DNA of 64,000 nucleotides from Skeletonema tropicum (Eukaryota; Bacillariophyta; Thalassiosirophyceae; Thalassiosirales; Thalassiosiraceae): assembly GCA_037178625.1 (NCBI GenBank), contig CM074133.1, positions 310,001 through 374,000 on the forward strand, given 5' to 3'. The translations under genes and the position numbers were made by a program. Shown piece after piece: positions 21,584 through 32,242 of the stretch. How positions within the stretch are numbered: position 1 is the stretch's first letter; each line of letters opens with the position of its first letter. Below the pieces are notes generated by a model. That model did no database searches and was not told the DNA's origin. It saw only the letters and a list, made by a program, of their open reading frames with translations.

Positions 21584-22207
21584 ATGCCAGACATCGAGGA
21601 TGATGTCAGTGACAGGGCAGTTCAGTCAAATCAGCAAGAAGAAGGAAGTGAAGGAAGAAATCAGATTGTCGCAGGAAATCGAGCTATGTTGAGCGAGATG
21701 GAAGATCTCAGAGAAGAGTTGTATGCCATGGGTCAATCTGAAGCCAAGCTCAAGGCGGAGCTCGAGGCCAAAAGTAATGATCTAAGAGCAACTCAAAATG
21801 AAGTTCGTCGATTGAGTAATGAGATCAATGACCTCAGAGCTGAAGCTGGGGCCAATTCCAAGACTTGTGCTGATGTGGACTCGGATCAAGACGAAATTCG
21901 TCGACTTCGTGGTGCTATTGAAACAAAGAATAGGGAAATTACCCGTCTTCGCCATGAGCTCCCTACTACTGCAACAGCAGCGCAAGAATCCATTCTTGAT
22001 TACATCGTTGAAGCAGGTAATATTTGCGTTGACAGGATGGCGTTTGGGGATGAAGACGAAGAGAAGGCGAAAGTCCTACTAGAAGTATTTGAAGCCTTGA
22101 GTAATCACGATAAGATGGCAATTAGGTTGGCGAGGCGCTGGACAGAGACAGAGGATGGCAAGACAGCAGAAGCAGAAGCAGAAGAGGTTGTTGATGTGGT
22201 TTGGTAA
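21584..22207 (+). CDS. Coiled-coil protein, start uncertain
   Basis: ATG 21584 gives 207 residues. Residues about 30-120 form a charged heptad-like coiled coil (LREELYAMGQSEAKLKAELE). An acidic C-terminal part contains AGNICVDRMAFGDEDEEKAK. The frame is open a little upstream (QEFDDYMPDIEDD after a possible acceptor AG near 21560), so a 5' exon is possible. It lies 177 bp after the stop of the ATPase gene on the same strand and could even be a distal exon of that gene. Its function is not recognised. Confidence 0.5.
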   Translation: MPDIEDDVSDRAVQSNQQEEGSEGRNQIVAGNRAMLSEMEDLREELYAMGQSEAKLKAELEAKSNDLRATQNEVRRLSNEINDLRAEAGANSKTCADVDSDQDEIRRLRGAIETKNREITRLRHELPTTATAAQESILDYIVEAGNICVDRMAFGDEDEEKAKVLLEVFEALSNHDKMAIRLARRWTETEDGKTAEAEAEEVVDVVW

Positions 22208-22771
22208 ATAGGAGTATTCAAATGATGCGAATAGAGAATTGAGAGGAAGGGATGATTACGGGGCTTGTGTCATGAATGGTATAATGAATACGAATGAGAA
22301 GTATGGAAATAATATTATTATTTTGTACATAATAAGTACATATTGTCATTACATAGTTTGATGGAACAGCAATTAATGTCGCACGGACATCTTGATTTCA
22401 TTGTCAGAGCGGCACCACCTTCCATAGATGATAGGACAATTAAGTACGTTACTTCTACATACTCGATGTATATATATATAGTGAGATTGATGCTGGAGAA
22501 TTGAGTCCCACTTCCAGGATAATGGTATTCATAGATATGAAGGAGTTAGTATTTTTTAACCGGTATACGGCGGAGCGATAAATATAAGAAGTTGAAGAAG
22601 GCTTTCAGGAAAATAAAGGGCTGTTCTACAGTTCGCAAAGTTCGCAAATGCCAAATGCCATCCATGAAATCTTTTGGAATGCACATCAAGAGTGGTGTGG
22701 TGGAGCATTAAATTGCAGATGATAATCAAAGCCATCAAAAATATCAAGCAGCAGCAGCAGCATTAGCAACA
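22208..22771. other. Intergenic / upstream region of the chitinase gene
   Basis: AT-rich, with a (TA)n stretch near 22470-22485. No gene is seen. A CAG triplet run (22749-22764) lies just before the chitinase ATG in the probable 5' untranslated region. Confidence 0.4.
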
Positions 22772-25374
22772 ATGACGGATCAACATCATCACATGAGCAT
22801 CTACACCACACTCTTTTTCCTCCTCTACTCCACATCAACCCTACCACAAGTAGCCTTCGTCTCTGCCTCCGGTAACTTTTGCGGTAAATCGTGGTCTCAC
22901 GCCATTTCCAGTTGTTCCCAGCCCTGTCCATCCGGAGCACCGTCTCAATGCTTCAATGGGGAGATTTGTTACGCGGGGACTCCGTGTTCGGTAGCCCTGG
23001 TAACGGCGAGGCCTACTGGACGGCCTACAATAATGACTGCTGCTGCGGGAGGCTACAGCAATAATAATAATTATGATGTGACTGCAAATAATATCAATAG
23101 CAGTAATAATAGCCAGATGATGCTCAATGAAGGAGCAACCTGCGGAGGGGGCAAAGTGGGCAACGGCCTCTGCTACAAAGTCAAAGATTGCTGTTCCATA
23201 TTTGGATTTTGTGGGACGAGCGATAGTCATTGCTCGAATCGTGCTCCTGCGTCGAACAATAATAATAATAATAATAATAATGGCGGTGCAGTGCAAGCAG
23301 AGTCATCCATCGAAGGAACTTGTGGTGGAGGATCCGTCGGTAATAACATATGTCCCAATAATTCGGATTGTTGCTCGCAGTATGGATTTTGTGGGACTAC
23401 GTTGCAGCATTGCGCGGGGAAGCAAGGCCAAGGAGGAGCTGCAGCTGCAGCTGGTACTGCGGGGGGTGGTGTTCCAGTGCAGCAACCTCAACAACAACAA
23501 CAGCAGCAGCAATATTATGGTGCAACCAATAACAACTTCGGTGGACCAACAGTGCTAACACACAATAACATCGAATACGGAGGAGGACATCCCGAACAAC
23601 CACCATCCATGAACAACATCATCCAAGGCAGCAACACCCTCCCCCATGGAACCAACAAGAAAATCATTGGCTACTACGCAGGCTGGCAATGGTACGATCG
23701 CAACAAACTAGCCGATCCAATCAACATTGACTTTCGTAAAATGCAACGTGTCAACTATGCCTTTTTCCAATTCGACAAACAGGGCGAGCTATACGGGATA
23801 GATCGATGGGGTGATCCACAAGTCTTATTTGGGCCCTATTCCTCCATGCTGGGTGGAGGTGTACAAAAGTGTAGTTATGATGGACCGTATGATGTCAATT
23901 GTGCCTATCATGAACATAATACGGGGTTGATTTATCGAGCACATCAGGTTGGGACGGAGGTGTTCCCGTCTATTGGTGGATGGACCTTGTCGGATAATTT
24001 CCCGAGTGTTTCGGCGAATCCCACGGCGAGGGAGAAGTTTGCGGAGAATTGTATCAAGATTTTGAGGTATTATGATTTTGATGGGGTGAGTGGTAGTTTT
24101 GTCTTTGTATTGCTGTTTTGATTACAATATGCTTGTGCATTTCGCTGCCTAATAATGATACGCGAGAGTGTGCTTACAACATTATGCTACTCCTATCTGT
24201 GTACTATTCGACGACCCCTTTGTATGCAGATTGACGTAGGTAAGTAGTATTGCTAGCTGTTTTGCTTCCTTGTGCATTTCCCTGCCTTTGCCATCTTGTT
24301 TGTTACGAGAGTGTGCTTACTACATTCTATATCGATGTTCCTCGTGTCACTGTGCAGATTGGGAATACCCAGGCTTTGTCGACCATTCTGGAACACCAAA
24401 TGATAAAGAGAATTACACCAAGTTATTACAGTCCATCAGATATCGATTGGACAACTTGACGAGAGAAACGGGCAAGACGTATGGATTAACTGCCGCATTG
24501 CCATGCAATCCGAAACACATTGATAATCTCGAAGTGGACAAGCTTGCCAACGTTCTCACTGAGTTCAATCTTATGTCATACGATCTCTTTGGCGCTTGGG
24601 ATCCCATTACTGGAGCTAATGCACCTTTGTACCATCAGGGGTTTGGTAATGAAGACTTCAACATACATTCCTGTGTCGAGAACTACGTTGCCTTGGGAGC
24701 ACCCCGCGAACGGATGAATATTGGGTTACCATTCTACGGCCGATCTTTCAAGCATGCGACGGGTTTCAACCAACCTCATGGTGGGAATGATGAGGCGAAT
24801 TGGCCAGACGATGAGGGTACTCCGCAGTACTACAATATTTACAACAAGCTCCCGTACATGATTCAGATGCGATGATAACATTGGCAAAACACAATATGCA
24901 TACACAAAACGAGATGATCCGAAACTACCCTTAGGTGGAGAGGTGCTGCCCGAAGGTCTTGTCAGCTTCGACGATGAACGTGCCATTTGTGATAAGGTGC
25001 ACTATGCCCAGCAGAACGATTTAGGAGGATTTATTATCTGGGAAATATCGGGTGATCTTCTTGAGAATTTGCGCACGCCACTGCTGGATATTACAAACAA
25101 GAAATTGGGCAATCCTTCATTCCAATGCTGTATGTTACACTCGATAGATGAATGTGAAAAGGAAAGATTGGAGGAAGAGAAGAAGCAACAACAACAACAA
25201 CAGCAGCAGCAGTATCAAAATCAAGGAGGCTATTCGAACTCGTTCGGATTTGATACTAGTACGTGGGGGAATGAGAACATTCGCTTACAAAATGGTTCCT
25301 CACGAGTTTCTCTGTCGATTACATCTTTGATAGTTGTTGGATGTGTTTATGTTCTGACACTGATTTGGCTGTAG
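22772..25374 (+). CDS. Secreted GH18 chitinase with chitin-binding domains (frame break near 3' end)
   Basis: Exons: 22772-24085, a 10-nt micro-exon 24230-24239, and 24358-25374; about 779 residues if a one-base shift at 24870 is allowed. The N terminus has a signal peptide (IYTTLFFLLYSTSTLPQVAF). A Cys-rich FCGKSW...PCPSG...C module follows, then two hevein-like CBM18 domains (DCCSIFGFCGTSDSHC and DCCSQYGFCGTTLQHC) with N- and Q-rich linkers. The GH18 barrel starts at KKIIGYYAGWQWYDRN. Its catalytic motif DGIDVDWEYPG (Glu as acid) is completed only by splicing through the micro-exon. The end LSITSLIVVGCVYVLTLIWL is a membrane or GPI-type anchor. The product should cleave beta-1,4-GlcNAc polymers at the cell surface. 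As written, TGA at 24873 truncates it before the last barrel strand (GGFIIWEISGD). Confidence 0.85.
24230..24239 (+). other. 10-nt micro-exon in the GH18 catalytic motif
   Basis: ATTGACGTAG is bounded by TATGCAG upstream and GTAAGT downstream. Spliced between GAT-GGG (24080-24085) and ATTGGGAATACC (24358 on) it reads D-G-I-D-V-D-W-E-Y-P-G, exactly the GH18 consensus DGxDxDWEYP. No other joining of the flanking exons restores this motif. The neighbouring introns are 144 and 118 bp. Confidence 0.85.
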
Positions 25375-25560
25375 CTGTAGTCGACAAGTCACACCCGTTT
25401 GGTTCAAGTTCAATCAACTGGAACGTTTTAGTTCCAGCGAGGAAAGAGGCAGATGATTTTGCTAAGGTTGCTGAGTATTTTTACAGGGCTGTGTCGATTG
25501 CAGTGAAGTTGACGCTTGTGACTGAGCAGGAAAAGAACGTAGACATTGGCCTAGGTAATT
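25375..25560 (+). pseudogene. Fragment resembling the serine hydroxymethyltransferase C terminus
   Basis: Immediately after the chitinase stop, another frame reads ARKEADDFAKVAEYFYRAVS, then IAVKLTLVTEQEKNVDIGLG. That resembles the end of SHMT (pattern ...DFxKVAEFxxRAVxIAxK...). A GT follows at VDIGLG. No other SHMT part is nearby, so this is either a transposed exon remnant or a chance match. The resemblance is from memory of the family and not computed. Confidence 0.3.
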
Positions 25561-26155
25561 TCACACTTACACTACCTCTCTTATGTCTTGCCCAATGTTA
25601 TTTTTTCTTTTGGCTTTTTTGTTAGTGTCGAGCGCTATCAGGATCTATGCGTGTTTTGTCGGATCTTGGTCCGACAGTACTTGTACTACTTAGTCACCTG
25701 CTAAATCACGCACAAATCACTGCATGAAGAGCAGCACTAATCCACTTTCATCTCTTTCAAAACAGGTAGATACACGCAAGGATTATTTCGTTGACATAGA
25801 TCATGGATAGTCCACCCTTGCGGCAAATCAAAGCTTATTATTATTCACGAGCGCCAAGAAAATTCCCGCCAAAATTGATGTACCAATTCCTATGTTAAAA
25901 TGAAAAATGATGGGGTTCGGCTACTTTTCCCCTCAAGTAGAGAGATCCGCACAGATCCGCACCATGATGCAATTGGCCTCTACTATGTGAATGCCGCCGC
26001 ACCAGCTCCCTGAACCGAAGGATGATCCGATTCTGTCGACACTGCATATGTGTGGAATTGAACTCGCTGGAGCGATTCCAAGAGACTTGTCTTTGTTGAC
26101 AGAGCCTTGATCGTCACTATTATTTCTTCCCTCTGTTTTATGGAGAACACTTTAC
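25561..26155. other. Intergenic, nothing recognised
   Basis: No frame with coding character is seen. A GCACAGATCCGCA-type duplication lies near 25950. Confidence 0.4.
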
Positions 26156-26560
26156 TCATGGTCTCTTTTTGATCGACTGATAATCTGACTTTGTCGACAC
26201 TGCCTGTGGAGTAGTGCTCGTTGGAGCGATTCCCTGAGAAAGCAAGTAGTAGATGGACTTAAACTCATCCTGTTGCTGCTGTTGCTGCTTACTTTTTCTC
26301 CTCGCTAGTTCTTTTGACGTGTGACGCTCTAGCTGCTCCACTCTTGTCTCTAAATCATCCTCACATTCATCTCAACCCATTTGACGTCCTTCCTTCTCCT
26401 AATCATCATCTTGCATCATCATCAGCTGCAATATCTCGACTAGCCCACAAACTCTCCGGATAAACTCTCACCAATTCTCTAGTCTTCCCTGCAAATCCTT
26501 CTCTTTTGCTGCATTCGGATATGTACGCGTTTAGTATTTTTTGCGTGACATGAGATGTTT
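26156..26560 (-). pseudogene. Weak minus-strand coiled-coil gene remnant
   Basis: Two coding-like stretches in different frames occur on the minus strand: QKILNAYISECSKREGFAGK near 26460-26550, and RVEQLERHTSKELARRKSKQ with a Q run at 26156-26341. No clear GT-AG pair joins them. It may be a spliced small gene with short exons or a relic. Confidence 0.25.
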
Positions 26561-27434
26561 ATGTTGTTGTCTGGTGCGGCGAGGGGCATTGAGATGGGTA
26601 GGCGGCTTAGCTGCCATCATCATTGATGAGATCATACATACTTATTTCTTTGTTACTACTTACTACTTATCCGTCGTTTTACTTATCGTCGTTTGGTGGT
26701 ACAAATCATCAATGTAAATGTCGCAGTCGAGAAAGTCAAGAGTAAATATCTTTGGCGAGGTCATGTGTGTCCTTTTTGTCGGAGGGAAGTTTCACTCTGC
26801 TTTGCATTCTCGATACTCTTTGCCGCAGACAATGAAAGCAACAAGTAGACACGAGGACGATATGATCGAGTGATGTGTATTGGAACTGAGCGTGACGTAC
26901 ACACTTGTTGAGTGGATATCAAGAGGGATAGCATAAGATCAAGCTAGCAGTGGAATTGGACTTATTATTTACATCTGACAAACATGAGACACATTATCGA
27001 CAGACTCATTCCTACGACCTACAATATGGAGACGAAAGCGCCAATCCCCAATCATCCCGTCTCTCTATCTCTAGAGAGAGGCAGCAAATAATTTGCCATA
27101 AGACACGCGGCAGCAATGGTCGCAACTTGAGAGAAGGCCCTGCTGACTGCTCAAACTAAACTTGCCGTATTTGTTCCTGCCCTGCTAGTGAAGGCCTTCC
27201 GTCAAGAGTCTCTGCTTGGTCCGAGTTGCGGTGGATGTATGGACGCTGGCTGTGTAGCTTGCGATATGCCTTGCGAAGAGAGTGCCTCTACATGAACTAC
27301 AAAGCACTGTTTTTAGAAATAGGAAACAAAACAAAGATTCATTAGAGATACAAAATACAAAGAAACATCAGACAAACACAACAAAGATTTAAAAATGTTG
27401 GTGGAGATGCTTTTCAACGAGATCGAACGGTAGT
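26561..27434. other. Intergenic, nothing recognised
   Basis: A 69-codon frame at 26950-27159 has no motif. CTCTCTATCTCTAGAGAGAG at 27060-27079 is a small imperfect hairpin. Confidence 0.35.
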
Positions 27435-27634
27435 TTAGCGACGGATTTATGGTCTAGCAAACCCTAAAGGAACTGTGCCAATCTTTCCCTGAGGAGGACG
27501 GACACTCTGTTTAAGCCTCTCAGCACCTCCGAAGGCCGCCGTGACCAACCTTGGAAACCGACCGTTACTATCTCTCTCGGAACCCCAAATCGAGTACACC
27601 CGAAGGCGCAAAGAAAAGCAGGGCCAATTTATCA

Positions 27635-27778
27635 ATCGCCGGCTAACCTCGGCGATGGGCCTTATTTGTATAGCACCGGCTTTGCCTCGGTGCTGGGACT
27701 GAGCCCTGGGCCAATTTGTATAGCACCGGCTTCCACGGTGCTGGGCCAATTTGTATAGCGCCGGCTTTCCTCGGCGCT
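27635..27778. repeat. Array of four covarying hairpins
   Basis: Four stem-loops follow one another: ATCGCCG/CGGCGAT (27635-27656), AGCACCG/CGGTGCT (27672-27694), AGCACCG/CGGTGCT (27722-27742) and AGCGCCG/CGGCGCT (27757-27778). GGGCCAATTTGTAT-like spacers precede most of them. Differences in the left arm are matched in the right arm, so pairing is kept. The minus strand has short frames across the array (AGAIQIGP repeats), but coding looks unlikely. Confidence 0.6.
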
Positions 27779-28079
27779 GAATGAAGTTGTTGCTCGATCA
27801 GCCATCAAAACCGGACGGGGGATCATGAATTGGTTGTTACTCACCTGTAATCATCGGACATCGGCTGCAGTCATTAGCGGCGGAGCCTGCTTCAAGGCGG
27901 CGGCGATGCTTGTGGGTGAACGCTGTTGGGAGGCAGCGGTAGTATAGCAAGCGGCTTGCGAGCGAAGAGCGGAGAATCGGCCGACATGGTGGTTTGGTAG
28001 TGAATGATGTTGACAGTTTGCTCGAAAAATTATGAGCACAGCAAGCAGCGGCATGAGGCTTGCAACAGCAATTTGCCAT

Positions 28080-28210
28080 CCATGATTGAATGAATGGCTG
28101 TGAGAGATGCTCACGATGCTGTCTGTCGGCATGATTGAATGAATGGCTCTCGGTGCTTTTGGTCGGCATGATTGAATTAACGTTGCGATGGTCGGCATGA
28201 TTGATTTTTT
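28080..28210. repeat. Short GGTCGGCATGATTGA repeats
   Basis: The word (T)CGGCATGATTGA recurs near 28126, 28162 and 28192, with a related CATGATTGAATGAATGGCT at about 28081 and 28130. Minus-strand frames (126 and 110 codons) cross the region without recognisable motifs. They are not called as genes. Confidence 0.4.
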
Positions 28211-28496
28211 GTGAGCGATTTTGGTGGACATTTCGAGTACCGAGTGATGTTGAAGTTCAAGTTGGTACGAGAAAAGAAGTCTTGGTCTTATCTATCATGA
28301 CATATATAAGTACTTACATACATGACAGCAAACGAAAGCCAAAAGCACATTCTTAGCTGCTATATGAGACGTGATCAGATTGACTTCCCTGGATATCGAA
28401 CGGTCATAAAAGTTTAAACGCAGTCATTTATCTGTTCTCGATCCATGGCAATCATCTCTAAGTGCTACTTCTATACATCAGTGAAGAACTTGGGTA

Positions 28497-28865
28497 TTGA
28501 CGGATTCGGCGCTGCGCTATTATCGAGATGCTTGCCGCATGGCACGCAAGAATCAACCTAAGAAGAATGAACGGACTGGAGAGTGGACGTATCCGGATAA
28601 GAAGGAGTTGTTTGAGGAGGTTGGGCTGTATACTTTGACGGAGTACATCGAAAAACGGAGGAAGACTATTGGGGCATACATCAGGGACCGCCCGATTCTG
28701 GATCTGTGTAGGGATGGTGAGAGACTACGTGGTACCAGCAAATACTTATGGTGGTGGGAGCAGCCGTTTGAGGCGGACCCGGAGAGGGAAGAGGATGCCT
28801 CTTCTATTGTATCTGGAGCCGCGTCTGAGGTGGAATCGCTGTTGTCTGTCGAGGATAGTGTATAA
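28497..28865 (+). pseudogene. LINE-type retroelement tail fragment
   Basis: The 122-codon frame starts without an ATG (TTG at 28497, in-frame stop shortly before). It contains YTLTEYIEKRRKTIGAYIRD, RPILDLCRDGERLRGTSKYL and WWWEQP. To my recollection this Tyr-Ile-x-x-Arg-Arg...WW pattern is found at the very end of diatom non-LTR polyproteins. The acidic tail ends at a clean stop. Nothing else of the element is recognisable nearby. Confidence 0.4.
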
Positions 28866-29079
28866 AGGGGTTGGCTAGCTGGATCTTCAAGTGTGGGGTT
28901 TAGTATAGTCTTTTATTTCTATAACAGCAAGCGCCTAGGGGTTGCACGAGCACTGACCGCGGACTTGTTAGTCCATACGATGGGAAAGACGCCCTCGGTA
29001 GCCTGTTGTTCGAGTGCACAATTGACATAACCGTCTCTACGCTCAATCTTGACACATTTTGTCTCCTCGGCAGCGGCAG
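28866..29079. other. Short intergenic stretch
   Basis: Possible 3' part of the preceding retroelement fragment; nothing definite is seen. Confidence 0.3.
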
Positions 29080-30000
29080 CTGCTACAGCTACTATATACT
29101 GACTACTGCTCCCGAAGTCTTCCGCTTGATGTTATTAATGATTTGCTCAAGACGCTTGGCAACTTCCGGATGAGAAATAGTGCACCCTCGGTTTGAATGA
29201 ATTATCATCTTTTTGCTCTCGATCGCTGGTTTATCCAATTCATATCAAACTATGGCCAATTATTTGATGGTGGTGCTCAACCCAATGTTCAATCAACTTT
29301 TCAATGTCTCCTGCAAACTTACGCATTAAATGCGCAAAATGCATTTCCATTCACGCGAGTCTTGGGAAACCCGTTGAATATGAATAATGATGTTACAGCA
29401 CAACCAAATTTCGATAATACATATTTGAGCTCGATTGCAATCTTCTTCGGTAGGATCTTGCTCATGGACTCTTCTTCATCATCATCATTGGGGTTGTATT
29501 CACTACTGTCGCTATCAAAAACATTAAACGTAACAGTAATTTTTCCTCTTCTATTAAGAATCATTTCTAATGATGTCATTATCTTTTGAGAATGCAGATT
29601 TGGTACACTGCCGCCGGAGAAGTTTGGTCCCTTTCGATTTCGATCTTCTTTACAACATCACCTCCGGCATCCTCCTCCTCACTGTTGATACGGACACATC
29701 AGTATGCAAGGTCGTCGTTACTGTTTGCTGCTCCGTCGACAGATTGTAATGTAGCACCAATGAATCGTCTGAGCCAGACTCGTTCCCTTGCCACTTCTCA
29801 ACAAGTTCTAGTTTGTGCTAATTATCATCTTCTCCAAGATGATTACTCGCGCGTAGATTAAGGCTTAGCCATCGTTGATGTGTCCGCAGACGATGTGAAA
29901 GTGGCGGCGGATCCACATCAACATTATTTGCTGCTGAGGCTTTGATTGTCTTACCTTCTTCTTGGTAATGGCCCATACAAAAAAGATCCAGCCAAAGCAT
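29080..30000 (-). pseudogene. Degenerate unrecognised protein gene
   Basis: Reading from 30000 downward, the minus strand gives protein-like stretches broken by single stops and frame changes: LVEKWQGNESGSDDSLVLHY, then FDSDSSEYNPNDDDEEESMS, KKIAIELKYVLSKFGCAVTS, KFAGDIEKLIEHWVEHHHQI and VAKRLEQIINNIKRKTSG. The order and composition suggest one former gene of about 300 residues. No family was identified. Confidence 0.3.
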
Positions 30001-30599
30001 TTTGTTTTTATCATCTGTACCATATATCAGAGGAAGGATTTATTTAGTTTGTTCAAATAGACACCGCAGTTTGTTTCATTACAACCATGGGACAATCGCC
30101 CGAACCATTGCGTTATTGTTTGGCCAATTCTATTGCATATTGGTGGCATTATTGATGCAAACATCATTCTTCCTTCCATTCACAAATTCAGCAGCCAAAA
30201 ATAGTGCTGCATATATCGCGGTAATAGACCAAACGCCCGATTGGGACTGAGTCGACAGCTCCCTCGCACAGAGGATTACCAAGCACGTGTGTTGACAGTC
30301 ATCTGAGACGCGTTTAATGAACTCAGCTAGAGGAAACGAGCATAATAAGCATGTCGAGTCTTTGCGAGAACTTTTCGTCACGGGAGCGGAGTCAAAAATT
30401 TTGACAATGATAGTTTGACTCTGCTAGTGCCGTATTTTGATGCTATGTTGATCAGTGAGTTTAGAGACGCAGTTTCAAATACGGCAACAGGAGATTGTAT
30501 ATTGACTACTTTATTAGATGCTTCGTCCGTAGGGAGTGCTGGTTCTCATGGTCACTAAAAAAGTTGCTCAGTGATGAAAAACTCCATACTCCCCAGGTA
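30001..30599. other. Intergenic, nothing recognised
   Basis: Short frames only, without motifs. Confidence 0.35.
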
Positions 30600-30809
30600 G
30601 GCGTATCGGGAGAGTGGGTGCGTGGGCGTGCCCACAAGAGGGACTGGTTTGACAGGAGGCTTGACGGGAGATTTTGGATGATTTTGTGTCGATATTCGAG
30701 GATTTTGCACGCATTTTAGCTCATTTTCACCTGATTTTCTGTAGTTGTGGGCCCCACGTGGGCAACGCCCACAAGAGGGTATGAAAAGCGCCCACTATCC
30801 CGATACGCC
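30600..30809. mobile_element. 210-bp MITE with TA target site
   Basis: Ends GGCGTATCGGGAGAGTGGGT (left) and CGCCCACTATCCCGATACGCC (right; 21 nt, last base at 30809) are inverted repeats with few mismatches. A TA dinucleotide lies directly outside on both sides (30598-30599, 30810-30811), as in Tc1/mariner-derived MITEs. Inside, GTGGGCGTGCCCACAAGAGG and GTGGGCAACGCCCACAAGAG are further near repeats. No coding capacity. Confidence 0.6.
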
Positions 30810-30811
30810 TA

Positions 30812-31623
30812 TCGCCAGGGCACATAAAAGAATGGGCTGCGTGACGATTTGATTAGGTTATCCCCAATATATTTGTGCTGATAAAATCTCTAGTTGAAAA
30901 ATAGCAACAAAGCAGTTTAGGTCATCCCCCAGGCGGCTTGATCTGGAACATATCTCATCCATCATCCATCAACAACTCGGAACCAAAAGTGCCTCACCAT
31001 GGTGGTCTACTAGTAAAAATGAGGTCAATGGATAGTGCCATGAGACCGTGGGAAATGTTATAGGCGCCCCCTAGCATAGTATTGGAACACCGAACGGCCG
31101 TTTCCCACGCTCTCAGTGCTTTAGTTTTGTCGAAACTGACAATGAGCACAGCCATCACCGGCGAGAGTCGAGATTGAGATGTTGTATCTTGTCGATAGCA
31201 CCATTGCTTCTGACAACAGCCAACGACTCCGCGGGCAAGGCATCAACAACAATAGTGCATAACTATGATCACCAGCGGCCATCTTGTATCCATCGGGAAT
31301 TTCTTTTTCACGAAAATGAGTGAACAAGCCAACATCATCTGAGATGATGTCATGACATTCATATCTTATTTCTTGTTGATACATAACCATTGCATTAGAC
31401 AAACGCCCAATAATGCCTCAGGCAAGACATCAACAATGTCTAGTACGACTTCGCAACTAATGCACATATCTATCACCGTCGAGAATATGCAGTAATCTGT
31501 ACTCCCCTGAAGTATATTTTTGACATCATAATTATTGCAACGTATCATGTTAGATGGAAGAGTGAGTTCAAGACTGCTGCCGACACAAAACCGTTGTCCA
31601 CACAATTTTCACTAATTTATTAT
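30812..31623. other. Mostly unassigned; weak minus frames
   Basis: Minus-strand frames at 31121-31402 (RYECHDIISDDVGLFTHFRE) and 31366-31605 have some protein-like character and overlap in different frames, as a decayed gene would. No family was recognised. Confidence 0.25.
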
Positions 31624-32241
31624 TTATTCACTTGATTTCGCCTTTTTTATCTCATTCGTAGACTCGTCGGTGAGTTGCGTTGCCGCTCGCTTAAGCGGCA
31701 AGCTCTTACTGCTGCTGACGCCTGCTTTCAAACTTGAACGCAGAGACATTTCATGCTTTTGACAATGTGCTTCCTTCCACTTGCGGAAAACGACAGAAAA
31801 GCGAGAGTTGATCATGTTTGGAAGAATAATTTGATACACTTCCTCTATAGCATCTTGCTGGAACGCCATTAAGGGTGATGTAACATGGCCAAATACTGTC
31901 TCCTCCCGCTCCTTCTGCTGCTGTTCTGTTACTGCCTCCTCCTGCTCCTTCTGCTGCTGTTCGGTGTCAGTTTTGCTATTGGTATTGTCGTTGTTAGTTT
32001 TTTTCTTGGCCGGTGTAACATGGCGTGCTTTTTCTTGTGCTTGTGCTTGTACCATATTTTGTAACTCTTTAGAGTCTTTCATTACTCCCCTCTCGAATGC
32101 GGCAGCGATATTGCTAGAAGTTGCTTCTAAATTTGTGTACTCTCTAAAGTAGCGGCGGAACATGCAATCGTCATTGTCATCATCATCAGTTTGGCTTTTG
32201 TTAATGCTGGTGGTGTTGGTGTTACTGAAGTACTCACACAT
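31624..32241 (-). CDS. Hypothetical charged protein, 205 residues
   Basis: ATG 32241. The product is hydrophilic, with an acidic start (TDDDDNDDCMFRRYFREYTN), two EQQQKEQEE-like repeats and a Lys/Ser-rich tail. A central stretch (AIEEVYQIILPNMINSRFSV) looks like helical globular sequence. No known domain was recognised. It begins one base after the stop of the upstream 83-codon frame, so the two may be exons of one gene. Confidence 0.35.
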   Translation of the reverse strand: MCEYFSNTNTTSINKSQTDDDDNDDCMFRRYFREYTNLEATSSNIAAAFERGVMKDSKELQNMVQAQAQEKARHVTPAKKKTNNDNTNSKTDTEQQQKEQEEAVTEQQQKEREETVFGHVTSPLMAFQQDAIEEVYQIILPNMINSRFSVVFRKWKEAHCQKHEMSLRSSLKAGVSSSKSLPLKRAATQLTDESTNEIKKAKSSE

Positions 32242-32242
32242 T

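Noticed and set aside
27635..27778. Minus-strand protein made of AGAIQIGP repeats
   Set aside because: Frames stop or change between units, while the stems are conserved as pairs; structure explains the conservation better than coding.
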